DNA from: Marinobacter sp. S6332
GTDB lineage: Bacteria; Pseudomonadota; Gammaproteobacteria; Pseudomonadales; Oleiphilaceae
NCBI RefSeq assembly: GCF_023016045.1
Contig: NZ_JALKAP010000013.1
Coordinates: forward strand, 62,001 to 126,000
Direction of reading: 5' to 3'
Length of the DNA: 64,000 nt
Shown piece after piece: positions 1 to 8,682 of the stretch. A program made the position numbers and the translations under genes. The notes under the pieces were generated by a model. It was given only the letters and a program-made list of their open reading frames with translations. It did no database searches and was not told where the DNA came from. How positions within the stretch are numbered: position 1 is the first letter of the stretch; the number at the start of each line of letters is the position of its first letter.

Positions 1-1481
1 AGACGCATTACCTCCCGCTCCTGCATACCCTCAGTATAGAATTGGTAGGTATTACGGCCTTGATCCTTAGCCCGGTACAGGGCGATATCGGCGTTGCGCA
101 GGAGGGTATCGGCGTCTAGACCGCTCTGGGGATAAACGGCAATGCCTAGGGTTGCGGTAATATTGTGAGTTTCGTTCTCGACTACAAAAGGCATTTCAAA
201 ACACTGTTTTATCTGGCCCAGTAAGTGAATGGTATCGTCAATATCCTCCACATACTGTTGGCAGATCATAAACTCGTCACCACCGGAATAGGCTACTGTA
301 ATGCGCTCGTCACTGAGTTGGTTCAGGCGTCCGGCAACCTGAGCCAGCAACGCATCACCAAACTGGTGCCCTAGAGAGTCGTTCAGCATCTGAAAGCGGT
401 CGAGATCCAGCATCACAAACGCCACTTGCCGCATCTGGCGATCCGCAATTGTCAGCGCATGGGCCAAGTCTTCCATAAAAAAGCGCCGGTTCGCCAAACC
501 GGTGAGAACATCGGTGGATTCCAGCCGCACCAAGTCTTGTTGCATAGCTTTGCGTTGGGCAATTTCCTCATCCAGCACCCGACGTGTTGCCAGCAAATCC
601 CGATTGCGTTTGAGTGTGAGTTGCAAGAAAAGTGTCGCAAGACTGGCCACCAACCCCGTAAAGACAAGCAAAATGAAAACCCAGCGAGGCCAAGGGCTGG
701 TTTGTTTATTCACCCATGCCGGGGAAGGTTCAAGTGTTATCTGCCAGTCCAGAGTCGGCAGCTCGATTGGTACGGTGTGGGACATGGAGTCACCGGCACT
801 CTCGAAAGCGCTCAGAGCATAGACCTGTGTACCTTTACTTAAAAGTTCGATGCGGAACATTGCCGGTTCCCGGGTTGCCAGCAGTTCGCTAGCCAGTGTT
901 TCCATTCTGAAAACTGCAGCGATAAAACCATTGTTGTCTGGCCCGGCTCCCACCGGCGCATAGATAACAACGCCTTTGCCTCCCTGTCGTAACTCCAGTA
1001 CATCGGAAATATCGATATCGCCTGAAAGCTTCGCAGCCTCGAGAGCCGTTCTACGTTGTTCGTTGAAGGCAACGTTGAACCCAAGGATTGTGCTATTCAG
1101 CGAAGGTGGCTCTATCCAGCGGATAACATTGCTGCGGTCGATCCACTCGATCAGAGAATAAATGCGGTAGTCTTCTAGATAATTGCGGGCATCCTTCCGC
1201 CATTGACTTTCCGGGATTGCCGGATCCACTACCATTCGGTCGGCCATCCGTTGGATGGCGCCCGCATGAGCCAGAAACTCACGCTCCAGATTGGCAGCCA
1301 TGAGCCTGGTTTCGTTTTCGAGGTTGGCTTGGATCTGACCGGTATATTGGTGAATCAAGCCCCAGCGAAGCCCTGCTGCCATGGCGAAAAATAAAAGAAA
1401 GATCACCCCTGGAAATATGGGATGCAGCAACCGCTTCACCAAAGGCCCGTGTTTTTGGGGTGATTGTTTCAATACGTGCAC
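1..1481 (-). CDS. CHASE-domain GGDEF signalling protein, 3' end beyond window
   Basis: Membrane sensor that probably makes or turns over cyclic di-GMP. Translation from a GTG at 1481 gives about 493 residues before the window edge. A hydrophobic segment lies at about residues 22-40. It is followed by a periplasmic region resembling CHASE domains (RRTALEAA, then a QGGKGVV...APV stretch), a second membrane segment near 264-290, and a GGDEF domain with an intact GGDEF at 400-404. The RxxD inhibitory site expected five residues before GGDEF is absent. The last visible residues (YTEGMQEREVMR) are what usually joins GGDEF to an EAL domain, so the full protein may be bifunctional; this is inference. 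The GTG was chosen because the nearby ATG at 1491 is in another frame. It could also be a plain cyclase with a short tail. Confidence 0.85.
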   Translation of the reverse strand, partial: MHVLKQSPQKHGPLVKRLLHPIFPGVIFLLFFAMAAGLRWGLIHQYTGQIQANLENETRLMAANLEREFLAHAGAIQRMADRMVVDPAIPESQWRKDARNYLEDYRIYSLIEWIDRSNVIRWIEPPSLNSTILGFNVAFNEQRRTALEAAKLSGDIDISDVLELRQGGKGVVIYAPVGAGPDNNGFIAAVFRMETLASELLATREPAMFRIELLSKGTQVYALSAFESAGDSMSHTVPIELPTLDWQITLEPSPAWVNKQTSPWPRWVFILLVFTGLVASLATLFLQLTLKRNRDLLATRRVLDEEIAQRKAMQQDLVRLESTDVLTGLANRRFFMEDLAHALTIADRQMRQVAFVMLDLDRFQMLNDSLGHQFGDALLAQVAGRLNQLSDERITVAYSGGDEFMICQQYVEDIDDTIHLLGQIKQCFEMPFVVENETHNITATLGIAVYPQSGLDADTLLRNADIALYRAKDQGRNTYQFYTEGMQEREVMR

Positions 1482-1574
1482 CGTTTAACATTAACCTGAC
1501 GCATTAGTGTAACGGCAGCTTGTAACAAATAATAAATCAATTTTCGCTAAAGATATGCCCAGTTGCATTGCAGG

Positions 1575-2012
1575 TCATGTTCTGGAACTTACTGTGGGGA
1601 TACCCAGCCGAGGAATCTCTTGCTTCGGGCACTTGTCCATCACCACCGTTAGCCCGGCAGCTTCCGCCCGCGCGGCTCCGGCTTCGTTGATCACACCAAT
1701 CTGCAGCCAGATAACCGGAATATTGAGTTCTATCGCCTGATCAATTACTGCGTCCGTGCGCTCTGGCGCCAGAAACAGTTCCACCATATCGACCGGTTCC
1801 GGCAGCGAGGCAATATCGGCGTACACTGTCTCGCCCAGCACTTTTTGACCGGCGAGGCGGGGGTTAACAGGAATCATCCGGTATCCGTGGTGCTGCATAT
1901 ACTCCATGACCTCGTGAGAGGGCCTGTGGGTTTTCTCGCTGGCGCCTACAAGAGCAATGGTGCGAACGCTTTCAAGAATTGCGCGCATTTGATCGGGTTG
2001 ATTGCTTGGCAT
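1575..2012 (-). CDS. CoA-binding domain protein (YccU-like)
   Basis: Small Rossmann-fold protein of 145 residues, the usual length for the YccU/COG1832 CoA-binding family, whose cellular role is not settled. The nucleotide-binding turn ALVGAS lies at residues 20-25, and PVNP at 48-51 is the second family signature. A Cys-containing segment (MDKCPKQE) near the C-terminus is also typical. The domain is the one found in succinyl-CoA synthetase alpha subunits, but without the catalytic His domain, so no synthetase activity is expected. It lies 35 bases upstream of folX's stop on the same strand as folX and folE, and may share their transcript as the last gene. Confidence 0.88.
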   Translation of the reverse strand: MPSNQPDQMRAILESVRTIALVGASEKTHRPSHEVMEYMQHHGYRMIPVNPRLAGQKVLGETVYADIASLPEPVDMVELFLAPERTDAVIDQAIELNIPVIWLQIGVINEAGAARAEAAGLTVVMDKCPKQEIPRLGIPTVSSRT

Positions 2013-2047
2013 GGTGATGGCCCCTATGGTGCGTTATCGGTATTGAA

Positions 2048-2422
2048 TCAACGGTGCGCCTCAAGACAAACAGACACAGATTCGGCATAGCGTAACGCGT
2101 GGGGCTTGTCGATTTCCACTTGCGCCCACTGCACCGCCCCATGCTCCATAACGATATTGAGCACCTCGTGAGTTAGGCGCTCCAGCAGCGCAAAGCGGTT
2201 GCCGTCCACGTGACCAATAATCTGCTTGGTAATGGTGCGGTAATTGAGCGCCGCAGTGATCTCGTTGCGGTTAATTGCCTCTGTTGCATCGTAAGTCAGG
2301 CATACATTGATGATCACATCCTGCTGATTGTTTATTTCCTCTTCCTTTATGCCTATGTAGGCACGCAGCAGCAAATCCTTTATTTGTACTCTTGCCTTGT
2401 GGTCGCAGGAAACCTTTGTCAT
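2048..2422 (-). CDS. folX: Dihydroneopterin triphosphate 2'-epimerase FolX
   Basis: Pterin epimerase of the dihydroneopterin aldolase fold. It converts 7,8-dihydroneopterin triphosphate to the monapterin form, as in Escherichia coli FolX. The 124-residue product closely follows E. coli FolX: IGIKEEEINN at residues 23-32, ALNYRTITK around 58-66, and EIDKPHALRYAESVSV near the end containing the conserved Lys106. FolB aldolases share the fold, but the IKEEEINN and LNYRT segments favour FolX. It lies 24 bases downstream of folE, which makes the substrate precursor from GTP, so the pair forms a pterin operon. Monapterin in pseudomonads serves as cofactor for phenylalanine hydroxylase; whether that applies here cannot be seen. 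Confidence 0.88.
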   Translation of the reverse strand: MTKVSCDHKARVQIKDLLLRAYIGIKEEEINNQQDVIINVCLTYDATEAINRNEITAALNYRTITKQIIGHVDGNRFALLERLTHEVLNIVMEHGAVQWAQVEIDKPHALRYAESVSVCLEAHR

Positions 2423-2446
2423 ACCGCCTCCATCAGGCCGTCGCGA

Positions 2447-3016
2447 TTAGCGATTGCCGCTGATCAAATTAAAAAACTCTGTGCGTGTTGCCTGAGACTT
2501 CCGGAACTGGCCCAGCATCATCGAGGTTTTCATTTTTGAGTTCTGTTTCTCCACACCACGCATCATCATGCACATGTGTTGGGCTTCGATAACAACGGCG
2601 ACGCCTTTGGCACCGGTAACGCTCTCAACCGCTTCGGCGATTTGTCGGGTCAGGTTTTCTTGAATCTGCAGGCGACGGGCGTACATATCCACAATGCGTG
2701 CAAACTTGGACAAGCCCAAAACACGGCCTTGGGGCAGGTAAGCGATGTGACACTTGCCGATAAAGGGCAGGACGTGGTGCTCGCACATGCTGTAGAGCTC
2801 AATGTCTTGCACCACAACCATTTCGTCCATCGTGGATTCAAAGACCGCGTTGTTAACAAGGTCGCTGAGATCCTGCTGGTAGCCTTGGGTAAGGAACTGC
2901 ATGGCTTTGGCGGCGCGCATGGGGGTATCCTGCAGACCTTCACGGTTGGTGTCTTCACCCAGCCCGTTGATGATGGCGCGGTAGTGCCCCGCGAGGTCGT
3001 CAAGGAGTTTGGTCAT
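2447..3016 (-). CDS. folE: GTP cyclohydrolase I
   Basis: Converts GTP to 7,8-dihydroneopterin triphosphate, the first step of folate and pterin synthesis; works as a cytosolic homodecamer. At 189 residues it is the short bacterial form. Zinc ligands are in place: Cys78 and His81 in [10 protein letters not shown], and Cys149 in EAQHMCM. The family signatures [17 protein letters not shown] and TRQIAEAV are present. The ATG at 3016 begins [13 protein letters not shown], a normal N-terminus. It is the first gene of the minus-strand group folE-folX-(CoA-binding protein), with a 210-base divergent spacer to the hydrolase gene starting at 3227, which should hold its promoter. Confidence 0.95.
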   Translation of the reverse strand: MTKLLDDLAGHYRAIINGLGEDTNREGLQDTPMRAAKAMQFLTQGYQQDLSDLVNNAVFESTMDEMVVVQDIELYSMCEHHVLPFIGKCHIAYLPQGRVLGLSKFARIVDMYARRLQIQENLTRQIAEAVESVTGAKGVAVVIEAQHMCMMMRGVEKQNSKMKTSMMLGQFRKSQATRTEFFNLISGNR

Positions 3017-3226
3017 AGTGATATCCGGTTCTCTTAATGGTGCGGAGGTGGGGTATAAGGGCCAAAGCTTAAGTGAATTTGCCCTTTATCTCTACGATTT
3101 ACGACTATGTGCACGGAAAAGACCAATCACCAATAGTAGTTTAAAGGCTACTGCTGCGCCGCTCTGGCAGGAGGGGCGGGTTTATTCTAAAGTCGCGGGC
3201 TATAAAGGTATTATCGGGGACAGCGC

Positions 3227-4150
3227 ATGGACAAGGACAAACCGGGCAGCCAGGATCAACGAGTCTCTGGTTGCGAGGTGGTTGCACTTGAAGAGTGGCA
3301 ACAGGGAGGCAAGTGGTTTACCTACGAAGGCCATGCAATATTCAGCCGTATGGCGGGTCAGGGTGAGCCGCTGCTCCTGATACATGGGTTCCCCACGGCA
3401 AGTTGGGACTGGAACCGGCTTTGGCCCATGCTGCTCCAGAATAACCATTTGCTGGCTTTGGACATGCTTGGGTTCGGTTTCTCCGACAAGCCCCGTAAGC
3501 ACGCTTACAGCATTGAAGACCAATCAGACTTGATGCAAGGGTTGCTGGAAGGGCTTGGGCTCAGGTCGGTGCACCTGCTTGTCCATGACTATGGTTGCAG
3601 TGTCGCTCAAGAACTTCTGGCCCGTGAGCAGGAAGGGGTTTTGCCCTTCGAGATTGCCAGTGTCTGCTTTTTAAACGGGGCGCTGTTTCCAGAAGTGCAC
3701 AGTCCCCTAATGATTCAGAAGTTACTGTGCAGCCCCTTGGGTGGGTTGCTCGGTAGGGGGTTGACCCGGCGTAGCTTCGAGCGGAGTTTTTTAAAGCTGT
3801 TTGGCAGCAAAAATCGCCCAAGCGATCAAGATACAGACGATTTTTGGCATCTGCTTACCTACAACAATGGCCGCGGCATCCTGCACCAACTCATCCACTT
3901 TATGGAGGAACGCCGGTGCCACCGTCACCGCTGGGTGTCGGCGTTGCAGAATGCCAAACAACCCATGTGCCTTATTTCAGGTGTCGCAGACCCGGTATCG
4001 GGCGCGGCCACGGCCCGACGATATCAGGAGTTAATTCCCGAGCCCGACGTGGTGCAGTTAAGGAATGTTGGACACTACCCGCACTTTGAGAGCCCTTGGG
4101 AGGTGTTTGCCGCCTACAGGGAGTTTCGCAAGCGCCACGCGGGACATTAA
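3227..4150 (+). CDS. MEST/PEG1-like alpha/beta hydrolase
   Basis: Predicted alpha/beta-hydrolase of 307 residues with unknown substrate. The oxyanion region is LLLIHGFPTASWDW (about 49-62). The nucleophile elbow reads VHDYGCSVAQELL with Asp121 where most lipases have Ser. Asp255 (SGVADPV) and His283 (VGHYPHFE) complete the triad. An Asp nucleophile is what haloalkane dehalogenases and epoxide hydrolases use. The run of segments (HDYG, QELL, LFPE, a long cap with RRRW-like HRHRWVSAL, then DPV and SHYPQ-like GHYPHFE) resembles the vertebrate imprinted protein MEST/PEG1 and its bacterial relatives rather than known dehalogenases; that is from memory of the family. Its 3' end overlaps by four bases the end of the convergent cyclase gene. 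Confidence 0.8.
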   Translation: MDKDKPGSQDQRVSGCEVVALEEWQQGGKWFTYEGHAIFSRMAGQGEPLLLIHGFPTASWDWNRLWPMLLQNNHLLALDMLGFGFSDKPRKHAYSIEDQSDLMQGLLEGLGLRSVHLLVHDYGCSVAQELLAREQEGVLPFEIASVCFLNGALFPEVHSPLMIQKLLCSPLGGLLGRGLTRRSFERSFLKLFGSKNRPSDQDTDDFWHLLTYNNGRGILHQLIHFMEERRCHRHRWVSALQNAKQPMCLISGVADPVSGAATARRYQELIPEPDVVQLRNVGHYPHFESPWEVFAAYREFRKRHAGH

Positions 4151-5214
4151 CTTGCTATGGGTTTTGGGGGATTGTCCGGATCATGAGGCTCTGACGACGG
4201 GTGGCTGCTTGCACTGACAACCTGATTTCGCCCCCTTGATTTGGCCTTGTAAAGCGCCTGATCCGCTCTATTCAGCCACACAGACCAGGTTTCGCCTTTA
4301 CTAACCTCGGCGATACCGGCACTGGCGGTCACTTTAATATTCTCAAGAAACGGCCGGGCGTTGATGCTGGTCAGCAGCTGTTGTGCTAGAAGGTTGCACT
4401 CATGCTGGTTGGTTTCAGGCAACACGATCATGAACTCCTCACCGCCGATTCGGAATAGTTTGTCGCTTTCCCGGAGGCGCTTACGCAATCTAAGAACCAT
4501 CTCTTTAAGCACCTTGTCTCCCGCGAGGTGCCCCCATTGGTCGTTGATGAGTTTGAAGTGATCGAGGTCCAGTAGAATTAGGCTAGACACGCGTTCATAG
4601 CGTTCACGCATCTGGATTTGGCTGTTCAGAATATCTGCCAACTGCGATCGGTTGAGGCACCCCGTTAGAGGATCGGTAGTTGCCACACGGCTGAGCTCGT
4701 TCTGCAGCTTTCCCACCAGCCAGGCAAAAATCATGGAGAACACACAGGTAAGACCGAGCGAAAAGGTAATGCGCCAGAAATCAGCCTCGGGAAACTTCAG
4801 GAAAGAAACCACAGCCATAGTGGTGACAAAAATGATGTTGCTGGCTATGGCCTCCCTTAGAGGCAGCAAAAAAAACAGGGCTGATGCTGCCGGGTAGGCC
4901 CAGTATAGACCTGCGTGTCCGTTAATAGCTGTTGAATAGGCGGCACTCGCAACGGCAAGGAGCGGGAATAGCCTGCCTTTCAGGAAATAGGTGTCACGCA
5001 GCCACAACAGGGTGATCACAGCAAGCGCGTTAATACAGAAGAGAATCAACAGGCCGGAAAGTAGAAAGTGATGGTGCTGCCATTGCACTACAACCAGCGG
5101 AGCCACGGCAATGAATGCCCACAAGTGCAGGTGGTAGACCAGTTGACGTTTGAAACCAAGCACGGCGAAGGTTGGGTTAGTGGATGAGTGGTCGATAGAA
5201 GAAAACGTGTTCAC
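4147..5214 (-). CDS. Membrane-bound diguanylate cyclase (GGDEF)
   Basis: Synthesises cyclic di-GMP from two GTP at the inner membrane. The 355-residue protein has an N-terminal block of about five or six membrane segments (roughly residues 27-170) and then a GGDEF domain. The active site is GGEEF at 257-261. An RESD inhibitory I-site sits exactly five residues before it (248-251), so product inhibition is expected. The opening DPLTGCLNR motif and DLDHFKLIND are intact. The C-terminal tail is short, Pro-rich and Ser-rich with no further domain. The membrane block has no recognisable sensor signature. It appears monocistronic, with about 200 bases of spacer upstream shared with the divergent patatin gene. 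Confidence 0.93.
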   Translation of the reverse strand: MNTFSSIDHSSTNPTFAVLGFKRQLVYHLHLWAFIAVAPLVVVQWQHHHFLLSGLLILFCINALAVITLLWLRDTYFLKGRLFPLLAVASAAYSTAINGHAGLYWAYPAASALFFLLPLREAIASNIIFVTTMAVVSFLKFPEADFWRITFSLGLTCVFSMIFAWLVGKLQNELSRVATTDPLTGCLNRSQLADILNSQIQMRERYERVSSLILLDLDHFKLINDQWGHLAGDKVLKEMVLRLRKRLRESDKLFRIGGEEFMIVLPETNQHECNLLAQQLLTSINARPFLENIKVTASAGIAEVSKGETWSVWLNRADQALYKAKSRGRNQVVSASSHPSSEPHDPDNPPKPIAS

Positions 5215-5420
5215 AGAACACTCCAGCTAGGTTTTGTTTAGTCGCCCTGCATGTGCAATTGGGCTTGTATTCGAGTTTAGCATGGGTATTCAATTGTTCA
5301 TCTGAAGTGTTTGTTTATTGGCAGTATTAGTGTTGTTCAGTTGGCCCCTTATGACCACTTCGCTAAAATGCTCTGGCTATTTGATTACCATTCACACTAA
5401 ACCCTTATGGAAAAACCCTT

Positions 5421-6503
5421 ATGACCGCCATCCACACTCGCGCTCCCGCACTTACTATCCGGGCGGGTCGCCGAACCCTGCAGCGGTTACAGGAAAAGCC
5501 CCTAACACCGGATGATGTGCACGTAGTACCCGGAGCTGCCGGTGGCCCTAAGGCTCTCGGTCTTAGTGGTTTGGACAAGGCAATTTTTGGTGACTGGCTA
5601 CCTCGGGTTGAGCAGGAGCGCTCTTTGATTGGCTCGTCTATTGGTAGCTGGCGGTTTGCGGCGATTGCCTCATCGGACAACCCGAGTGCCCAACTGACCC
5701 GGCTAGCGGAGCTCTATACGGCACAGCGATTTGCGAAAGGTGTCAGTGCTGCCGAGGTGACTCGCCAAAGCGCTTTGTTTCTCGATGAGTTAATCGGTGG
5801 GCGGGAGGACTACATCCTTGGGCATCCCTGGTATCGTTTGAATGTAGTCGTTGTGCGCAGTTTGGGCATGCTAGAGCCAGATACCCGAGCCCGGCTAACA
5901 TTTGGTTTGGTGACGGCCATCGGAGCCAACGCTGTCGGTCGGCGGCATCTGGGGCGCTTTATGGAGCGCGGGATACTTCATGACGCAAGATTGAAGGCGC
6001 CATTGTCGCCGCTGGCTGACTTTCGCAGCTACGAAGTACCCTTGAGCCGCGAAAACTTGCTGCCTGCTCTGCTTGCATCTGCGTCCATTCCCATGGTGAT
6101 GTCCGGTGTTCGGGATATTCCGGGCGCCCCGAACGGTATCTATCGAGATGGTGGGCTGTTGGACTACCACCTTGATTTGCCCTACGAGCAGCCGGGCGTG
6201 GTTCTATACCCGCACTTCACCGACCGCGTGGTACCTGGGTGGTTTGATAAAACGCTGCCGTGGCGTCGTGGCGATGCAACTCGTTTGCAGGATGTGCTGT
6301 TGGTGGCGCCTTCTAGGGACTATCTGGAGCGCCTACCGGACGGCAAGCTGCCAGACCGTAAGGATTTCGAAACCTACTTAGGAAACGACAGCGGTCGGGA
6401 GCGCGCATGGCGCAGAGCCATTGCCGAGAGCGAGCGCCTGGGCGACGAGTTTCTTGAATTGCTTGAAACAGGCCGTCTGGTGAATGCTCTTCAACCGTTA
6501 TGA
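5421..6503 (+). CDS. Patatin-like phospholipase family protein
   Basis: Predicted Ser-Asp dyad acyl hydrolase acting on lipids; substrate unknown. Motifs in the 360-residue protein are an oxyanion loop GAAGGPKALG (38-47), the serine elbow GSSIG with Ser73, and the second dyad residue in DGGLLDYH with Asp243. No signal peptide or membrane segment is seen, so it is probably cytosolic. The ATG at 5421 has only a weak upstream purine stretch; a five-codon frame (5407-5421) ends on the first base of the start codon and might couple initiation, but this is uncertain. The gene faces the znuB stop, with only 19 bases between the two convergent genes. Confidence 0.87.
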   Translation: MTAIHTRAPALTIRAGRRTLQRLQEKPLTPDDVHVVPGAAGGPKALGLSGLDKAIFGDWLPRVEQERSLIGSSIGSWRFAAIASSDNPSAQLTRLAELYTAQRFAKGVSAAEVTRQSALFLDELIGGREDYILGHPWYRLNVVVVRSLGMLEPDTRARLTFGLVTAIGANAVGRRHLGRFMERGILHDARLKAPLSPLADFRSYEVPLSRENLLPALLASASIPMVMSGVRDIPGAPNGIYRDGGLLDYHLDLPYEQPGVVLYPHFTDRVVPGWFDKTLPWRRGDATRLQDVLLVAPSRDYLERLPDGKLPDRKDFETYLGNDSGRERAWRRAIAESERLGDEFLELLETGRLVNALQPL

Positions 6504-6522
6504 CGGCTGGCCAGCTTGCTGC

Positions 6523-7347
6523 TTAGGCAGAAGGACGCGCTGATAACTGGCCAGCGCTGCCATAAACGACTAGAAACGTAGCGAAAGCCGTGACCACAAC
6601 GGAGGGGCCTGCTGGCGTGTCCAAATGCCACGACAGGCTTAGACCACCTGCCACCGCAATAAATCCGAACACGACGGCTAGAGCCGCCATTTGTTCCGGG
6701 GTGTTGGCTAAGCGGCGCGCCGTGGCTGCCGGAATAATCAGCAAAGCGGTAATTAGCAGTACACCGACCATCTTCATGGCAACCGCAATCACGAGTGCAA
6801 ACATCAGCATCAACAGCAGGCGCAGGCGCTCGACGGGTACGCCTTCCACCCGGGCCAACTCTTCGTGGATAGTGCTCATGAGCAAGCCACGCCAAAGAAC
6901 GGTTAGCAGCGATAGAATCAAAACAGCGCCGCCGTAAATCCATAGCAGGTCGTTGCGGTTCATGGCCAGTAGGTCGCCAAACAAAAGGCCGGTCAGATCG
7001 ATCCGCACGCTCGGCATAAAGCTGAGTGCAACCAAGCCGATGGCCAGCGCGCTGTGGGCGAGAATGCCTAACAGTGTGTCGGTTGCGAGTGTTTTGTTGC
7101 GAGAAAACAACATCAAAGCCATGGCCAAAATTACACTGGTAATGATCACCCCTAGATGCAGTGGAACACTGATCAAAAAGCTTAGGGCTATTCCCAGTAG
7201 TGCCGAGTGGGCCAGAGTATCTCCGAAATACGCCATTCTTCGCCACACAACAAAACAGCCCAACGGCCCGGCGATCAGCGCCACACCCAAACCACCAATA
7301 AGTGCGCGCCAGAAGAAGTCATTCAGTAGCGTATCAATGATGCTCAT
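6523..7347 (-). CDS. znuB: Zinc ABC transporter permease
   Basis: Inner-membrane channel of the ZnuABC high-affinity zinc importer. It is almost entirely hydrophobic with about eight membrane spans; the AYFGDTLAHSALLGIAL segment and the cytoplasmic loop EELARVEGVPVERLRLL, which contacts the ATPase, are typical. An upstream in-frame ATG at 7362 exists. The ATG at 7347 is preferred because GAGGAG lies just before it, giving MSIIDTLLNDFFWRAL and 274 residues. It overlaps znuC by 14 bases, so translation is probably coupled. No znuA-like periplasmic binding protein is in the window; it must be elsewhere. Confidence 0.92.
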   Translation of the reverse strand: MSIIDTLLNDFFWRALIGGLGVALIAGPLGCFVVWRRMAYFGDTLAHSALLGIALSFLISVPLHLGVIITSVILAMALMLFSRNKTLATDTLLGILAHSALAIGLVALSFMPSVRIDLTGLLFGDLLAMNRNDLLWIYGGAVLILSLLTVLWRGLLMSTIHEELARVEGVPVERLRLLLMLMFALVIAVAMKMVGVLLITALLIIPAATARRLANTPEQMAALAVVFGFIAVAGGLSLSWHLDTPAGPSVVVTAFATFLVVYGSAGQLSARPSA

Positions 7348-8122
7348 GGCGGCACTCCTCATGCCCGGTGGCTAAATGGGATGCATCGGAGCCAACAACG
7401 TTGCCGTGCAGGTCGTGACTGTGGTTGTGATGGTGGTGATACACCGCCAGAGACTCGGCTACTGGTCGGCCAAAGGTTTCAATAAACGCTGGGTCGTGCG
7501 AGATGTCGGCAGGGTAGCCGCTGCAGCATACGTGTTGGTTCAGGCAAATAACCTTATCGGTGGCCGCCATAACCAAATGCAGGTCGTGGGATATCATGAT
7601 AACACCACAGTTGAGCTCGTCTCTTAGCTGGCGGATAAGATCGTAAAGCGCTGCCTGGCCGTTGATATCAACGCCCTGAGCTGGCTCATCAAGTACCAGA
7701 AGGTCGGGCTTTCGGACCAAGGCTCTCGCCAGTAAAAGTCGTTGTTGCTCGCCCCCAGATAAGTGATGCACCGAGGCTTTGAGTAGATGACTAACTCCGG
7801 TTCTTGCCAGTGCAGACTCACACTCCGCAAGCGACTGGCCACTGAGCAACATAAAGCGTTTGACGCTTAGGGGGAGGGTTGATTCCAGACTCAAATGCTG
7901 GGGCACATACCCGATAACCAGATCCTGTGCACGCATGATACGACCACTGGTAGATACCTGAATACCCAGAATGGTTTTGATCAACGTGGTTTTACCCGCA
8001 CCGTTAGGGCCGATGATGGTAATGATGTCGCCCCGGTGCAGCGATAAGTTCACCCGATCAACAACCAAACGGTCGCCAAACCTCACGGTAAGGTCTTCGA
8101 TGGTAACCAGTGCTTCACTCAT
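7334..8122 (-). CDS. znuC: Zinc ABC transporter ATP-binding protein
   Basis: ATPase that powers zinc import through ZnuB. The 262-residue protein has Walker A GPNGAGKTT (38-46), a Q-loop near VPQHLSLE, the signature LSGGEQQ (121-127), and Walker B LLVLDEP (141-147). The C-terminus is unusually rich in histidine (YHHHHNHSHDLHG and GHEECRHEHH), a feature seen in some ZnuC proteins and likely to bind zinc. It overlaps the zur reading frame by eight bases and znuB by fourteen, forming a tight zur-znuC-znuB operon. Confidence 0.95.
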   Translation of the reverse strand: MSEALVTIEDLTVRFGDRLVVDRVNLSLHRGDIITIIGPNGAGKTTLIKTILGIQVSTSGRIMRAQDLVIGYVPQHLSLESTLPLSVKRFMLLSGQSLAECESALARTGVSHLLKASVHHLSGGEQQRLLLARALVRKPDLLVLDEPAQGVDINGQAALYDLIRQLRDELNCGVIMISHDLHLVMAATDKVICLNQHVCCSGYPADISHDPAFIETFGRPVAESLAVYHHHHNHSHDLHGNVVGSDASHLATGHEECRHEHH

Positions 8123-8606
8123 GATGCTGGTCCGCCTGACAACCGGGGCATAGACCTGCTACCTCCAGTGTTATTGCTTCGGGTTGAAAGGCTTCAGCAC
8201 TGGCGGCATTTTCGATGGCGGTGGTTACAGATGATTCCATTAACTCGAGTACGTTGCCGCAGGCGCGGCAGATAAGGAACATTCCAGTGTGATGTTTACC
8301 GGCATGGGTGCAGCCAGTAAAAGCATTGAGGGATGCTATCCGATGCACCAGACCGTATTGCTGAAGAAAATCCAGAGCCCGGTAGACCGTTGGTGGCGCA
8401 GCGTTATGGCCTTCCGAGGTCAGTTTTGCCAGCACGTCGTAGGCACCGAGGGGCTTGTGGGATTGCCAGATGAGTTCCAGAACCCGTTCGCGCGTGGGCG
8501 TTAGGCGGGCATTCTGTTGTTGGCAAATGGCTCTGGCTTCAGCCAGCGCATGACTGACACAAGCATCATGGTTGTGTGGGCGGTACGGGAGCGCGCGGGA
8601 AGACAT
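8115..8606 (-). CDS. zur: Zinc uptake regulator Zur (Fur family)
   Basis: Zinc-responsive repressor of zinc uptake genes. The 163-residue protein has the Fur-type winged helix at about 35-90 (LTPTRERVLELIW, APPTVYRALDFLQQYGLVHRI). Structural zinc cysteines are in CRAC (113-116) and CPGC (153-156), and a His-rich HAGKHHTG segment contributes to the sensing site. It is the first gene of the operon with znuC and znuB. The candidate Zur box over its own promoter (8627-8647) suggests autoregulation. It could be called Fur-like on fold alone, but the neighbours make Zur the clear choice. Confidence 0.94.
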   Translation of the reverse strand: MSSRALPYRPHNHDACVSHALAEARAICQQQNARLTPTRERVLELIWQSHKPLGAYDVLAKLTSEGHNAAPPTVYRALDFLQQYGLVHRIASLNAFTGCTHAGKHHTGMFLICRACGNVLELMESSVTTAIENAASAEAFQPEAITLEVAGLCPGCQADQHHE

Positions 8607-8626
8607 AGTCGGAATCCTGCAAGGTT

Positions 8627-8647
8627 TGCAACATTATAACATTTGCA
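8627..8647 (-). promoter_or_regulatory. Candidate Zur operator overlapping the zur-znuCB promoter
   Basis: On the minus strand this 21-base site contains TGTTATAATGTTGCA and is bounded by the inverted repeat TGCAA/TTGCA. It resembles the gammaproteobacterial Zur box, which is centred on GTTATA and TATAAC. A perfect TATAAT (8633-8638 on the minus strand) lies within it and can serve as the -10 element. TTGGCA 19 bases upstream is a possible -35, slightly too far. The distance to the zur ATG is about 20 bases. Binding is inferred, not shown. Confidence 0.5.
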
Positions 8648-8682
8648 GGTGCCCAGATGCCAAGACGGTAAATACTTAGGGC

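Noticed and set aside
2576..3037. Plus-strand open frame of 153 residues opposite folE
   Set aside because: Exactly antisense to a clearly conserved GTP cyclohydrolase; no family features.
6491..7246. Minus-strand frame of 251 residues overlapping znuB
   Set aside because: Alternative frame of znuB with Arg/Gly-rich noise; the znuB frame is clearly the real one.
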